Positions 9,279 through 16,941 of a DNA stretch of 64,000 nucleotides are shown piece by piece. The translations under genes were made by a program, and so were the position numbers. The notes under the pieces are model-generated. The model saw only the letters and a program-made list of their open reading frames with translations, had not been told where the DNA came from and searched no databases. How positions within the stretch are numbered: position 1 is the stretch's first letter; the number at the start of each line of letters is the position of its first letter. Source of the DNA: an uncultured Dorea sp. (GTDB lineage Bacteria; Bacillota; Clostridia; Lachnospirales; Lachnospiraceae); NCBI GenBank assembly GCA_910578495.1, contig CAJTRE010000004.1:37708-101707 (forward strand), written 5' to 3'.

Positions 9279-10454
9279 CTAACGAAGCTTCTGAACGTTA
9301 AAGTCTACATCCTGCCTCTCCAATGCATAGATGACTCTAATCAGTTTCTTTGCTACATGAGTAATGGCTACCCTGTGTTTTTTGCCTTCTGCACGTTTCT
9401 TTGCGTAATAAGTTGCAAAGGTTAAGTCAAATCGGATTAAGGGAAGGCAGGCATTAAGAAGTACGTAACGAAGCTGTGAAGAACCATGCTTTACCATTCT
9501 GCCACCATGAGATTCTGTTCCCGAATCGTTAATGCCAGGTTCGATTCCGGCAAATGCAAGCATCTGCCCGGGATTAGAAAAATTTGATATGTCACCATAT
9601 TCAGCATAAATAACAGCTGCTGAAATAGGACCGATACCGGGAACAGACATGTAGTGAGGATGTACTTCTTCAATTAGTTTGGTAATCTCGGTTTCAAGGG
9701 TTTTGATTTCCTTGCAGAGAGAATTGTACAGGGCTAACAAACTGTTTAATTCAATGTCAAAGATAGAATTATTGACACCGACTGTGTTAGCAGCCAGTTC
9801 TTTCAAACGAAGGAATTGTTGTATAGAAAACTTTCCTCTTGAAATACAACGGAGCCTGTCATAAGATGCCAGATTCATATGGGCCATTTTTTCGGCAGAG
9901 CCATAGTTTTCAAGGAGATAAATGGCAGTTTTGGAAAGTCGCTCATTGAAGAATGGTTTAAATTCCGGAGAGGTATGGTCTAAAACATTTGTGATCTTTA
10001 CAAGATAAAAAGAACGCTGTCGGATCAGCCTGTCACGCAAACGGGTTAGTGACTTTAGAGAATAAGCATGGTAAAATCCTTTTGAATGGGGCTTGTACTC
10101 AACCGTCATTAACCACCGAGCTATTGATTCGCAGTCAACAGAATCGGTTTTGGTCCGCCTTAAAGTTGTAGACTTTTTATATTCCTTGATGAGAACTGGA
10201 TGAACTTCCATGAAGCTGTGGTGAGCGTTCTCAAGGAAGAGTTCAAGATTGAGGGCATAATGGGCAGTTGATTCAAACCCTATTTTTATATCCTCAGGAT
10301 TGGAGAGTGAGTTAAGCGAAATAAGCAGTTTTTCAAAACCATCCTTATCATTAGTGATGGTAAATTTGGAAAGAATCTGCTGGTCGACTGCGGAAATGAT
10401 GCAGCAATCGTGTTTGTACTTGGAAATGTCAATTCCGACAAAGTACATGGACAT
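9279..10454 (-). CDS. IS110 family transposase (DEDD recombinase)
   Basis: A 391-residue transposase. The N-terminal RuvC-like DEDD domain starts at once with MYFVGIDISKYKHD. The C-terminal Transposase_20 domain (about 255-350) carries SVPGIGPISAAVIYAEYGD and the conserved Ser-containing stretch HGGRMVKHGSSQLRYVLLN. Start ATG 10454 has a perfect AGGAGG 8 bases upstream; the frame is open for a further 45 codons, but that sequence is the non-coding left end. The gene appears intact. Members of this family are guided to donor and target by a bridge RNA made from the element's own end. Confidence 0.93.
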   Translation of the reverse strand: MSMYFVGIDISKYKHDCCIISAVDQQILSKFTITNDKDGFEKLLISLNSLSNPEDIKIGFESTAHYALNLELFLENAHHSFMEVHPVLIKEYKKSTTLRRTKTDSVDCESIARWLMTVEYKPHSKGFYHAYSLKSLTRLRDRLIRQRSFYLVKITNVLDHTSPEFKPFFNERLSKTAIYLLENYGSAEKMAHMNLASYDRLRCISRGKFSIQQFLRLKELAANTVGVNNSIFDIELNSLLALYNSLCKEIKTLETEITKLIEEVHPHYMSVPGIGPISAAVIYAEYGDISNFSNPGQMLAFAGIEPGINDSGTESHGGRMVKHGSSQLRYVLLNACLPLIRFDLTFATYYAKKRAEGKKHRVAITHVAKKLIRVIYALERQDVDFNVQKLR

Positions 10455-10637
10455 AGAAAAACCTCCTAAAAAATATTTTAGCACTGTTGTCTTCCACAGA
10501 GAATTCGGCTGTGTAATCACGTAAATAGAAACGTCAAGCGTTAACAAACTAATTACCAGTAATAGACGAAAAGCTGTGGTCTGAGTCACCTCCGAACAGT
10601 CAAAGCTGTAATTTTATAGGTACAGATCCACAGTGCT
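10455..10637 (-). ncRNA. Candidate bridge RNA of the IS110 element
   Basis: About 180 bases between a good minus-strand promoter and the transposase start, the size and position expected for an IS110-group bridge RNA. The transcript can form a large stem (CTGTGGATCTG, complement of 10623-10633, with CAGACCACAG, complement of 10574-10583) closing a loop of about 40 bases, as a guide loop would. A second small hairpin lies nearer the transposase. The identity is inferred from family knowledge; loop-to-target matches were not checked. Confidence 0.55.
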
Positions 10638-10643
10638 TTAAGT

Positions 10644-10672
10644 ATTATAATGGAGTATTCAATAAAACCCAA
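10644..10672 (-). promoter_or_regulatory. Promoter in the IS110 left end
   Basis: On the minus strand TTGGGT (complement of 10667-10672) and TATAAT (complement of 10644-10649) are exactly 17 bases apart. A 14-base palindrome CCCAAGAGCTTGGG overlaps the -35 region. Transcription would begin near 10637 and cover the candidate bridge RNA and the transposase. Confidence 0.6.
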
Positions 10673-10743
10673 GAGCTTGGGAGAAAGGAGAATAATCCAT
10701 TACCCTCAAAAGAGGATAATTGGATTATACGAGGATATATGAT

Positions 10744-10977
10744 ATGAATTTTAGTGAGATTTTTCCATATGTTTTTTCATTGTTGGTTGGGGTATGTTCA
10801 TGGAAAGGAACTTATATGACGTTGTCTAAGAAAGTTCAACATGATATAGATATTCTTAAAGAATCAAATAAGCATGAAATAGAAAAGTTAATGAATCAAC
10901 ATAAATTAGATATGGATTCATTGATAGAACAGCACAAAATGGAATTAGAAAAGATTGAAAAAGAGCATCAAAATTAA
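10744..10977 (+). CDS. Membrane-anchored coiled-coil protein, 5' part of a frameshifted gene
   Basis: A 77-residue frame: one membrane helix (about 5-25), then a coiled coil of 11-residue repeats, among them HKLDMDSLIEQ and HKMELEKIEKE. Start ATG 10744 follows GAGG. The frame stops at TAA 10975-10977, but removing one T there joins it smoothly to the next frame, which continues the same repeats (HQNKMQLLEKE, HQNEIKRKEKE). So this is probably the front part of one gene of about 145 codons. It stands first in a row with the TIR and RhuM genes. I do not recognise the family. Confidence 0.6.
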   Translation: MNFSEIFPYVFSLLVGVCSWKGTYMTLSKKVQHDIDILKESNKHEIEKLMNQHKLDMDSLIEQHKMELEKIEKEHQN

Positions 10978-10978
10978 G

Positions 10979-11182
10979 ATGCAATTATTAGAAAAAGAGC
11001 ATCAAAATGAGATAAAAAGGAAAGAAAAGGAGTTAGAGGATTCGGCTAAATATGGAGCAGTAAAAGATATTGTAGGGGGATTATTTGGAGGAATAATGAG
11101 TAATGCTATGGGGGCGCCAGAATTGCAAGAGGAAATTAATAAAAAGATTAAAGAAGGGTTAAAGGGAACTTCAAAGGAATAG
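10979..11182 (+). CDS. Coiled-coil protein, 3' part of the same gene
   Basis: A 67-residue frame read from ATG 10979, one base after the upstream TAA. It carries two more 11-residue coiled-coil repeats and then a Gly-rich, possibly membrane-interacting segment (AVKDIVGGLFGGIMSNAMG), ending in a charged helix. No ribosome site of its own is visible, so it would need coupling or frameshifting to be made alone. The TIR gene starts 31 bases later, which suggests that this protein and the TIR protein work together. Confidence 0.5.
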   Translation: MQLLEKEHQNEIKRKEKELEDSAKYGAVKDIVGGLFGGIMSNAMGAPELQEEINKKIKEGLKGTSKE

Positions 11183-11213
11183 CATTGTTACGTAAAAGAA
11201 AGGGGAAGGAATT

Positions 11214-12086
11214 GTGAATACAAAAAATAAACTAAATAGATTATCATTTTTGAAAAATCAAATGATGAATAGCGGTGTGTATGAAATAGAGGATATAGAA
11301 CCAACAATATGCCAAATATTCAGAGATATTTTTGGCATCGGAAGTGAGTATACAAAAAAAGCAAACAAAATACAAAATGGCTTTATAGTTCCATCTTCTG
11401 TAAAAATGATGTATGGACAGGCTACAAAGGAGCAGTATAGAGAAGAAAAATTTAAAATGTATATGAAACTTATTTCGCAGGCAGAGGCATATGTTATGGT
11501 TGAAGGGATGGATGATGGAACAGTAGAAACATCGAATTTAGAAAATTTAAAGTCGGATGAGCATAGTATTTTCCTTTCATATTGTTGGAATGATACAGAA
11601 AGAGCAAACAAAATTGACGAATATTTACGAAAAAAAGGTATAGAGGTTACTCGTGATATTAGAGGAGTGGACAATTGGCAAAGTTTAAAAGATTTTATGC
11701 AGACAATAAGGGAAAATGATTTTGCAGTATTGCTTATAAGTGATTCATATCTTAAATCTATAAATTGTATGCATGAAGTCTTAGAAATAATGAAAGAAGT
11801 AGAATATTGTAAGCGTATTTTTCCTGCTATTATTGATACAAATATATATTCAACAGAAGAACAAATAAAATATGTGAAATATTGGGAAAAGAGAGTTGAG
11901 GTGTTGAAGAAAAATTTAATGGGATTAGGTTATACCAATGGGCTAGCTTTGGGGCAAGAGTTAAAAAAATCAGAAGATATAGCTCGCTCCATTGCGGAAT
12001 TTTTGATTAATATAGCAGATATGAAAAATCCAGATATTGATAACATTCATGAAGCCATATATCAGAGAATTCAAACGTATGTTTAA
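11214..12086 (+). CDS. TIR-domain protein, likely NADase-type defence effector
   Basis: A 290-residue protein from a GTG start with AAGGGGAAGG upstream. About 115 N-terminal residues are unrecognised; a TIR domain follows (about 117-265), with SIFLSYCWND at its first strand, a BB-loop-like DNWQSLKDF region and LISDSYLKSINCMHEV, where Glu about 188 sits at the position of the catalytic Glu of NAD-cleaving TIR proteins. Bacterial TIR proteins often kill infected cells by NAD loss or make NAD-derived signals. The neighbours (membrane coiled-coil protein, RhuM, HsdR-N nuclease) fit a defence island. No ThsA-like or CBASS cyclase gene is adjacent, so it is not an obvious Thoeris or CBASS member. 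Confidence 0.8.
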   Translation: MNTKNKLNRLSFLKNQMMNSGVYEIEDIEPTICQIFRDIFGIGSEYTKKANKIQNGFIVPSSVKMMYGQATKEQYREEKFKMYMKLISQAEAYVMVEGMDDGTVETSNLENLKSDEHSIFLSYCWNDTERANKIDEYLRKKGIEVTRDIRGVDNWQSLKDFMQTIRENDFAVLLISDSYLKSINCMHEVLEIMKEVEYCKRIFPAIIDTNIYSTEEQIKYVKYWEKRVEVLKKNLMGLGYTNGLALGQELKKSEDIARSIAEFLINIADMKNPDIDNIHEAIYQRIQTYV

Positions 12087-12111
12087 AGAAGTGAAGATGG
12101 AGGAGTTCTAA

Positions 12112-13116
12112 GTGGATAATTGTGGAGAAATCCTTATATATCAGTCCGAAGACGGATTGACAAATATTGAAGTTAAAATACAGGACGAAACAGTATGGTT
12201 GACACAACAGCAAATGGCAGATTTATTCCAAACGTCGCGAACAAATGTCGTAGAGCATATCGCACATATATATGAAGAATTTGAACTAGATGAAAACTCA
12301 ACCTGTCGGAAATTCCGACAGGTTCGTAAGGAAGGAAATCGTGAAGTATCAAGGGAAATGTCCTACTATAATCTTGATATGATTATTTCTCTTGGTTATA
12401 GAGTGAAATCCAGAATAGCGACAATTTTTCGGCGTTGGGCGACTGAGCGTCTAAAAGAATATATGATAAAAGGTTTTACTATGGATGATGAGCGATTAAA
12501 GAATCTGGGAGGCGGAAATTACTGGAAAGAGCTATTAGAACGTATACGGGATATTCGCTCATCAGAAAAAGTGATGTACAGACAAGTGCTTGACCTTTAC
12601 GCTACTAGTGTGGATTATAATCCTAAAAGCAGTGAATCTATTGCTTTTTTTAAAATGGTTCAAAATAAGCTGCATTATGCAGCGCATGGGCATACTGCGG
12701 CAGAAGTAATATATGAACGTGCAAATGCAGAACAACCGTTTATGGGACTTAAGAATTTTTCTGGTGATTTCCCGACATTGAAAGATATTGGCATCGCAAA
12801 GAATTATTTACATGAGGAAGAATTGAAGATTTTAAATAACATTGTGTCTGGATATTTTGACTTTGCCGAGATTCAAGCTATACGCCATAATCCCATGTAT
12901 ATGTCTGATTATGTAGAGCATCTTGATAATGTGTTGAAAACGACTGGAGAAAAACTATTGCAGGGAGCAGGAACAGTTAGCCATGCACAGGCAATCGAAA
13001 AAGCAACAGAAGAATACAGAAAATATCAGGTTCAGAACTTATCGCCAGTTGAAGAAGAATATTTAGAAAGTATTAAAAACATACATAGTACAGCAAAGAA
13101 AAAGGCGAAGAAGTAA
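12112..13116 (+). CDS. RhuM family protein
   Basis: A 334-residue RhuM family (virulence protein) member, from a GTG start with GGAGGAG upstream. The N-terminal region contains VWLTQQQMADLFQTSRTNV, a helix-turn-helix-like stretch, and a KilA-N/Bro-like part with YNLDMIISLGYRVKS. A Fic/Doc-like HGHTAAEVIYERANAEQ region follows (about residue 195). RhuM genes are frequent passengers in defence and restriction islands, but their biochemical role is not settled. It starts 25 bases after the TIR gene and probably shares its transcript. Confidence 0.88.
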   Translation: MDNCGEILIYQSEDGLTNIEVKIQDETVWLTQQQMADLFQTSRTNVVEHIAHIYEEFELDENSTCRKFRQVRKEGNREVSREMSYYNLDMIISLGYRVKSRIATIFRRWATERLKEYMIKGFTMDDERLKNLGGGNYWKELLERIRDIRSSEKVMYRQVLDLYATSVDYNPKSSESIAFFKMVQNKLHYAAHGHTAAEVIYERANAEQPFMGLKNFSGDFPTLKDIGIAKNYLHEEELKILNNIVSGYFDFAEIQAIRHNPMYMSDYVEHLDNVLKTTGEKLLQGAGTVSHAQAIEKATEEYRKYQVQNLSPVEEEYLESIKNIHSTAKKKAKK

Positions 13117-13428
13117 TAATACAGACTTGTGTTCCTATACGAGTGACGAGGCTGAAAAATTGTGTTTACATAGTAGTTCCGACACATGTGGAAACAATCG
13201 TATTGCTGAAGAGGAAAGACCGCTTAATCAAAGGGGTTCAGGATCTTCAGCAGAATATGTGGGTGTTTAGGGTGAAATATGTTTCCGGTTATCGTGGTGG
13301 GGTAAGGGAAATGAACGTTTTGGCAAAAGTGAATAGCAGTTTTATAACAGGGAAGTTTAAAATCTAATGCGGAATGGGAGCCTTTGATTATTGAATAACA
13401 CTGCTTTAAACAAAAGGGAGGACGGAAA
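13117..13428 (+). other. Intergenic stretch between rhuM-like and nuclease genes
   Basis: No intact gene. It contains the gene remnant described at 13143-13250; the last 20 bases carry the AAGGGAGG ribosome site of the nuclease gene. I see no clear terminator after the RhuM gene. Confidence 0.4.
13143..13250 (+). pseudogene. Possible fragment of an RlmD-family C-terminus
   Basis: One frame reads THVETIVLLKRKD, which looks like the C-terminal HVExVVLL stretch of uracil-5 methyltransferases of the RlmD/RumA family. The rest of such a gene is absent and the flanks do not align. It may be the scar of an element that once integrated in the 3' end of such a gene. The match is short and could be chance. 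Confidence 0.3.
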
Positions 13429-14301
13429 ATGAGATTATTTGATGAAAATATAGATTTTAATCTATTGCAAAGTGAAGACATAAAAGAAGATACTATTCGA
13501 GAAGAGATAATAGCGCCAATATTAAAGGCATTAGGTTATTCTGCTTTCAGCGAAAACAAAATAATCAGAAGTAAAAATTTGGAACATCCGTACGTGCAAT
13601 TTGGTACAACATCAAAAAAGGTCTACATAATTCCGGATTATATATTGCAAGTACAAAACAAGAACGCATTTATTATAGATGCAAAGAACCCGAGAGAAAA
13701 TATACTAACTGGTATAAACCCTGAGCAAGCATATAGTTATGCGATTCACAGGGAAGTGAAAGTCAGTAAATATGTTTTGTGTAATGGAATAGATATAGTT
13801 ATTTTTGATGTAAATGAACTGGAACCAATATTAAAAATGCCGATAAAGGATTTAGAAGAGAACTGGGACAGTTTATATAAGATGTTAAGCCCAATGGCAT
13901 TTACGAATCCTCATTTTTTTAATTACAAACCAGATTTGGGAATTCGCCTTTTGAAATGGGGGATGCCAGGCGATATGAAGCTTCATTATATTGAAGCAAA
14001 AATTTTAGATGTTGCAAAGATTAATGAAAAATATTATTCTTTTTCTTTAGTAGTTTCTTTTGGAGATGAATGTATAGCAACATTTGATTTTGAAAATAAG
14101 CTATTTGATGCGTTTATGAATCAAGTACCAGAAAGTAAAAAAGAAATAATTTATACGGCATTAACAAGACAACCCTTTAAGTATCTAACTAAAAAAGCAG
14201 AGGATTCTTTCGGAGTTTCCTTTTTGGCGGAACCTAGTTATAAATTGGAATATGGTATAGATGAGGTTTTTATGCCTTTTATTGTTAAGGAATTCAACTA
14301 A
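13429..14301 (+). CDS. Type I restriction HsdR N-terminal-like (PD-(D/E)xK) nuclease
   Basis: A 290-residue stand-alone protein with the HSDR_N nuclease fold in its first half: an early helix with REEIIAPILKALGY, then IIPDYIL (Asp about 70) and FIIDAKNPRE (Asp 84, Lys 86), forming the PD-(D/E)xK site. No helicase motor is attached and no hsdM or hsdS is nearby. The C-terminal half (about 150-290) is unrecognised. The start follows GGGAGG. It closes the AT-rich island; its codon use resembles the TIR and RhuM genes. Such small HsdR-N proteins occur in defence islands, but their activity is mostly untested. Confidence 0.75.
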   Translation: MRLFDENIDFNLLQSEDIKEDTIREEIIAPILKALGYSAFSENKIIRSKNLEHPYVQFGTTSKKVYIIPDYILQVQNKNAFIIDAKNPRENILTGINPEQAYSYAIHREVKVSKYVLCNGIDIVIFDVNELEPILKMPIKDLEENWDSLYKMLSPMAFTNPHFFNYKPDLGIRLLKWGMPGDMKLHYIEAKILDVAKINEKYYSFSLVVSFGDECIATFDFENKLFDAFMNQVPESKKEIIYTALTRQPFKYLTKKAEDSFGVSFLAEPSYKLEYGIDEVFMPFIVKEFN

Positions 14302-14472
14302 GTTATATGCCATATTATAGATAGAGTTTGTCTGCTTTCAAAGAAATCTTGATTTTATAATGAAAAGATTAAACTTTACGCCTATGTTAAAAAATATTGC
14401 CTGCCCTTCTTTCATTATTTGCGGTCATTTTCTTTTGAACTAACCAAGGAATCATCACAACCCTGCCACATA

Positions 14473-15321
14473 TCACCCCTTTAAGCGTTCTTCCCGCCAG
14501 GTACGGGGAGAAGCGCCATACACATTTTTAAAAGCACGCGAAAAATGCAGGGCATTAGAATAGCCGACAGCATTTCCGATGTCCTTGACATTAAGCTGTG
14601 TGAGTTTTAAAAGCTCTGCAGCTTTACTCATGCGGTACTGAAGTAAGAAATCCTGAGGGGATTTCCCCACCGTATCGTGAAAAATCTTGCTGAAATAGCT
14701 TCTGTTCAGCCCACAGGTTCGGGCAATATCTTCTATAGTAATATCATTTTGAAAGTTAGACTCAATAAATACCAACGCTTCATGAACATAATAATCTCGA
14801 AGTTTATTGCCTGATTTAATCTTCATGGAGGCACAGGAACGAGTTAATGCGTCCAGAAACAGATAGCAATGTCCGATGAGATGAAAGGGCGACGCCTCTT
14901 TGTGGTGGACGATATAAAGCATTTCCTGCATCAATATTTCCCGCAGTTCTTTTGAATTCGCGCGGTAAACAGGCGCATCCGGAGACAGTCCGGCAACGGA
15001 AAGAGCCTCTTTTACACGAAGCCCGTCGAATTCTAGCCACACATATTCCCAGGGAAGCTGTCCATCGGCAATATAGGTATTGACTTGTCCGGGGAAAATC
15101 ATAAAGCCCTGTCCGCTTTTGATGGAATATTCCCGGGTGATACCTTTGGAATCGTCCGCCATAAGTTTTCCGGTTCCGGAAAGGACGTAATGGAACAAAA
15201 AGTGAGTTCGGGCAGCGGGACCATAGTGATGGGAAGGATCGCAATGCTCTTTCCCGAACTGGTACAGCCCAAGGTCTACAAAATTTTCATTGGGAAAAAT
15301 AGAAAACAGTAAATCACTCAT
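14473..15321 (-). CDS. AraC-family regulator of the alpha-galactoside locus
   Basis: A 282-residue transcription activator. It has an N-terminal cupin-like sugar-sensing domain (about 10-150, with HFLFHYVLSGTGKL) and a C-terminal double helix-turn-helix (about 185-280, with IEDIARTCGLNRSYFSKIF and IGNAVGYSNALHFSRAFK). It belongs with the MsmR/RafR type of raffinose-melibiose activators. The start at 15321 follows GGAGGG, which is why it was preferred to the longer frame. It is transcribed away from the transport and glycosidase genes, the usual arrangement for a local activator. Confidence 0.9.
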   Translation of the reverse strand: MSDLLFSIFPNENFVDLGLYQFGKEHCDPSHHYGPAARTHFLFHYVLSGTGKLMADDSKGITREYSIKSGQGFMIFPGQVNTYIADGQLPWEYVWLEFDGLRVKEALSVAGLSPDAPVYRANSKELREILMQEMLYIVHHKEASPFHLIGHCYLFLDALTRSCASMKIKSGNKLRDYYVHEALVFIESNFQNDITIEDIARTCGLNRSYFSKIFHDTVGKSPQDFLLQYRMSKAAELLKLTQLNVKDIGNAVGYSNALHFSRAFKNVYGASPRTWREERLKG

Positions 15322-15434
15322 TAAAAATCCCTCCATAACAGCATGAGATTTGAAAAATCTATGTTATAAAAATCAGTATATCAGACCATATACCAAAATG
15401 CTAGATGGCTTTTCTATATAGGATAGAAAAACAA

Positions 15435-15487
15435 CATAAAGGCATAAAAACGACAAAAAGCTGATATTTTAGGACGCATAAAGGCAT
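15435..15487 (+). repeat. Two direct repeats CATAAAGGCAT, candidate activator sites
   Basis: Identical 11-base repeats at 15435-15445 and 15477-15487 are 42 bases apart, four helical turns. They lie in the divergent region and the second is just before a TATAAT (15490-15495). They are good candidates for AraC-family half-sites. Confidence 0.45.
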
Positions 15488-15489
15488 GT

Positions 15490-15540
15490 TATAATGAAAA
15501 AGCTAAAAAGTGTGAGCGTGAGTGAAGCGCGAAATTCGCG
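15490..15540 (+). promoter_or_regulatory. Sugar-operon promoter region with a 13-base palindrome
   Basis: TATAAT at 15490-15495 has no good -35 box, as expected of an activator-dependent promoter. CGCGAAATTCGCG (15528-15540) is a perfect palindrome about 33 bases downstream of it and may be an operator. The rest of the 312-base gap between the regulator and the binding-protein gene holds no gene. Confidence 0.45.
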
Positions 15541-15633
15541 GGGATATGCCAGGATACTTGATAAGAGAAAAGTGCTGCAGCAGTCCGGCATGTGTTTTGG
15601 CGAAGATACATAAGGCAGAAAAGGAGTAAAGAA

Positions 15634-16920
15634 ATGAGGAAAAGAAGTAAAGTTCTGAGTTTAATCTTAACAGGCAGTCTGCTTGCGTCGGCGCTGCTTT
15701 CCGGCTGCAGTTCGGAGGCAGATAATCAGGGCAAAACAGTCATCGAATTGGTGCAGTATAAGCCCGAAGCTGTAGAAGTTTTTGAACAGCTAGAGGAGAA
15801 GTTTAATGCTACCCATGATGATATTCTGCTGAAGATTGACTCACCCAATGATGCAATGACGATTTTGAAAACCAAATTTATCCGGGAGGATTATCCGGAT
15901 ATCATTGGAATCGGAGGAGATATCAACTATTCTCTGTTCATAGATTCCAACATTCTGGCGGATATTTCAGATTATGAAGGCCTGAAAACTATTAAGCCTG
16001 CATACGTGGATATTCTGGAAGGGCTGGAGTTCGTGCCTACGGAAGGAACCTACGGCGTGCCTTATGCGGCGAATGCGGCAGGTATTCTTTATAATCGTAA
16101 AATGTTTAAGGAGCATGGTTGGAAAATTCCGGAGACATGGAACGAATTTATAAACCTGTGCGAGGAAATCAAGGGGGCAGGTATTCAGCCGCTTTATTTT
16201 GGATTTAAGGATGTGTGGACCTGTCTGGCTCCATGGAATGCACTTGCTGTCGGCTTGGCGCCCGCGGATGTGTGCCAGCAGGTAAATCGCGGCGAAACGA
16301 CTTTTTCTAAGGAGTACCAGGAGGTTGCAGATAAAATGCTGCAGATTGTAGAGTATGGGCAAGAGGGACCATTTGCCTATGGATATAATGATGCCTGTAC
16401 TGCCTTTGCGAACGGCGAATCTGCTATGTTTGCCATCGGAAGCTATGCTGTTCCTCAGGTAAAATCTGTAAATCCTGATATGGATATTGATTCTTTTGTA
16501 ATGCCTGGTGCGGACACAAAGGACGAAAATGTTCTGAACTCAGGTGTAGACTTGATGTTTAGTGTGATGGAAACTTGCGAAAATAAGGAAGCTGCATACG
16601 AAGTGCTGGATTTTCTTTTGGAAAATGAAAACATTCAGACTTATCTGGATGCACAGAATTCAGTACCTTGTAAGGATGGCGCATTTAAACTTGCACCTAT
16701 GCTGGATGGAATGAAGGAATACATCGAACAGGGAAAGATGAAAGACTATCAGGATCATTACTATCCTGCGGAGATGGCGGTAGACGCACAGATTCAGACG
16801 TTTCTTATTAAACAGGATACAGAAGAGTTTCTGAAAAAATTTGATTCGGATTGGAAACGTTATAACCGAGATATTATTCGTAAAGTCGAACAGTACCAGG
16901 CGAAACATGGCGATGAGTAA
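15634..16920 (+). CDS. Sugar ABC transporter substrate-binding lipoprotein
   Basis: A 428-residue extracellular solute-binding protein (family 1) of an alpha-galactoside/oligosaccharide importer. The signal sequence ends in the lipobox LLSGC with the lipidated Cys at about 25, so the mature protein is anchored to the outer face of the membrane. The mature part has the FEQLEEKFNATH and GIGGDINYSL regions usual in this family. Start ATG 15634 follows AAAAGGAG; the longer frame to 15592 lacks a ribosome site. First gene of the operon; permeases follow 21 bases later. Confidence 0.93.
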   Translation: MRKRSKVLSLILTGSLLASALLSGCSSEADNQGKTVIELVQYKPEAVEVFEQLEEKFNATHDDILLKIDSPNDAMTILKTKFIREDYPDIIGIGGDINYSLFIDSNILADISDYEGLKTIKPAYVDILEGLEFVPTEGTYGVPYAANAAGILYNRKMFKEHGWKIPETWNEFINLCEEIKGAGIQPLYFGFKDVWTCLAPWNALAVGLAPADVCQQVNRGETTFSKEYQEVADKMLQIVEYGQEGPFAYGYNDACTAFANGESAMFAIGSYAVPQVKSVNPDMDIDSFVMPGADTKDENVLNSGVDLMFSVMETCENKEAAYEVLDFLLENENIQTYLDAQNSVPCKDGAFKLAPMLDGMKEYIEQGKMKDYQDHYYPAEMAVDAQIQTFLIKQDTEEFLKKFDSDWKRYNRDIIRKVEQYQAKHGDE

Positions 16921-16941
16921 CGGAGAAAGGAGTGGAAAATT

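Larger units (their letters stand above)
9223..10690 (-). mobile_element. IS110-family insertion sequence (ends approximate)
   Basis: One transposase gene flanked by a long upstream non-coding region (10455 to about 10680) and a shorter downstream one. This is the layout of the IS110 group proper, whose left end encodes the bridge RNA. IS110 elements lack clear terminal inverted repeats, so both ends are estimates. It sits between the recombinase-like gene and the coiled-coil/TIR operon and may have displaced that operon's promoter. Confidence 0.65.

Noticed and set aside
10455..10589. N-terminal extension of the IS110 transposase frame by 45 codons
   Set aside because: The AGGAGG site and the family's start (MYFVGIDIS) fix the start at 10454; the extension is the non-coding left end.
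10668..10681. Palindrome CCCAAGAGCTTGGG as an IS terminal inverted repeat
   Set aside because: No partner at the other end of the element; IS110 elements usually lack such repeats. It overlaps a promoter -35 box instead.
13224..13481. 85-codon minus-strand frame before the HsdR-N gene
   Set aside because: It overlaps the nuclease start and its ribosome site and has no recognisable features.
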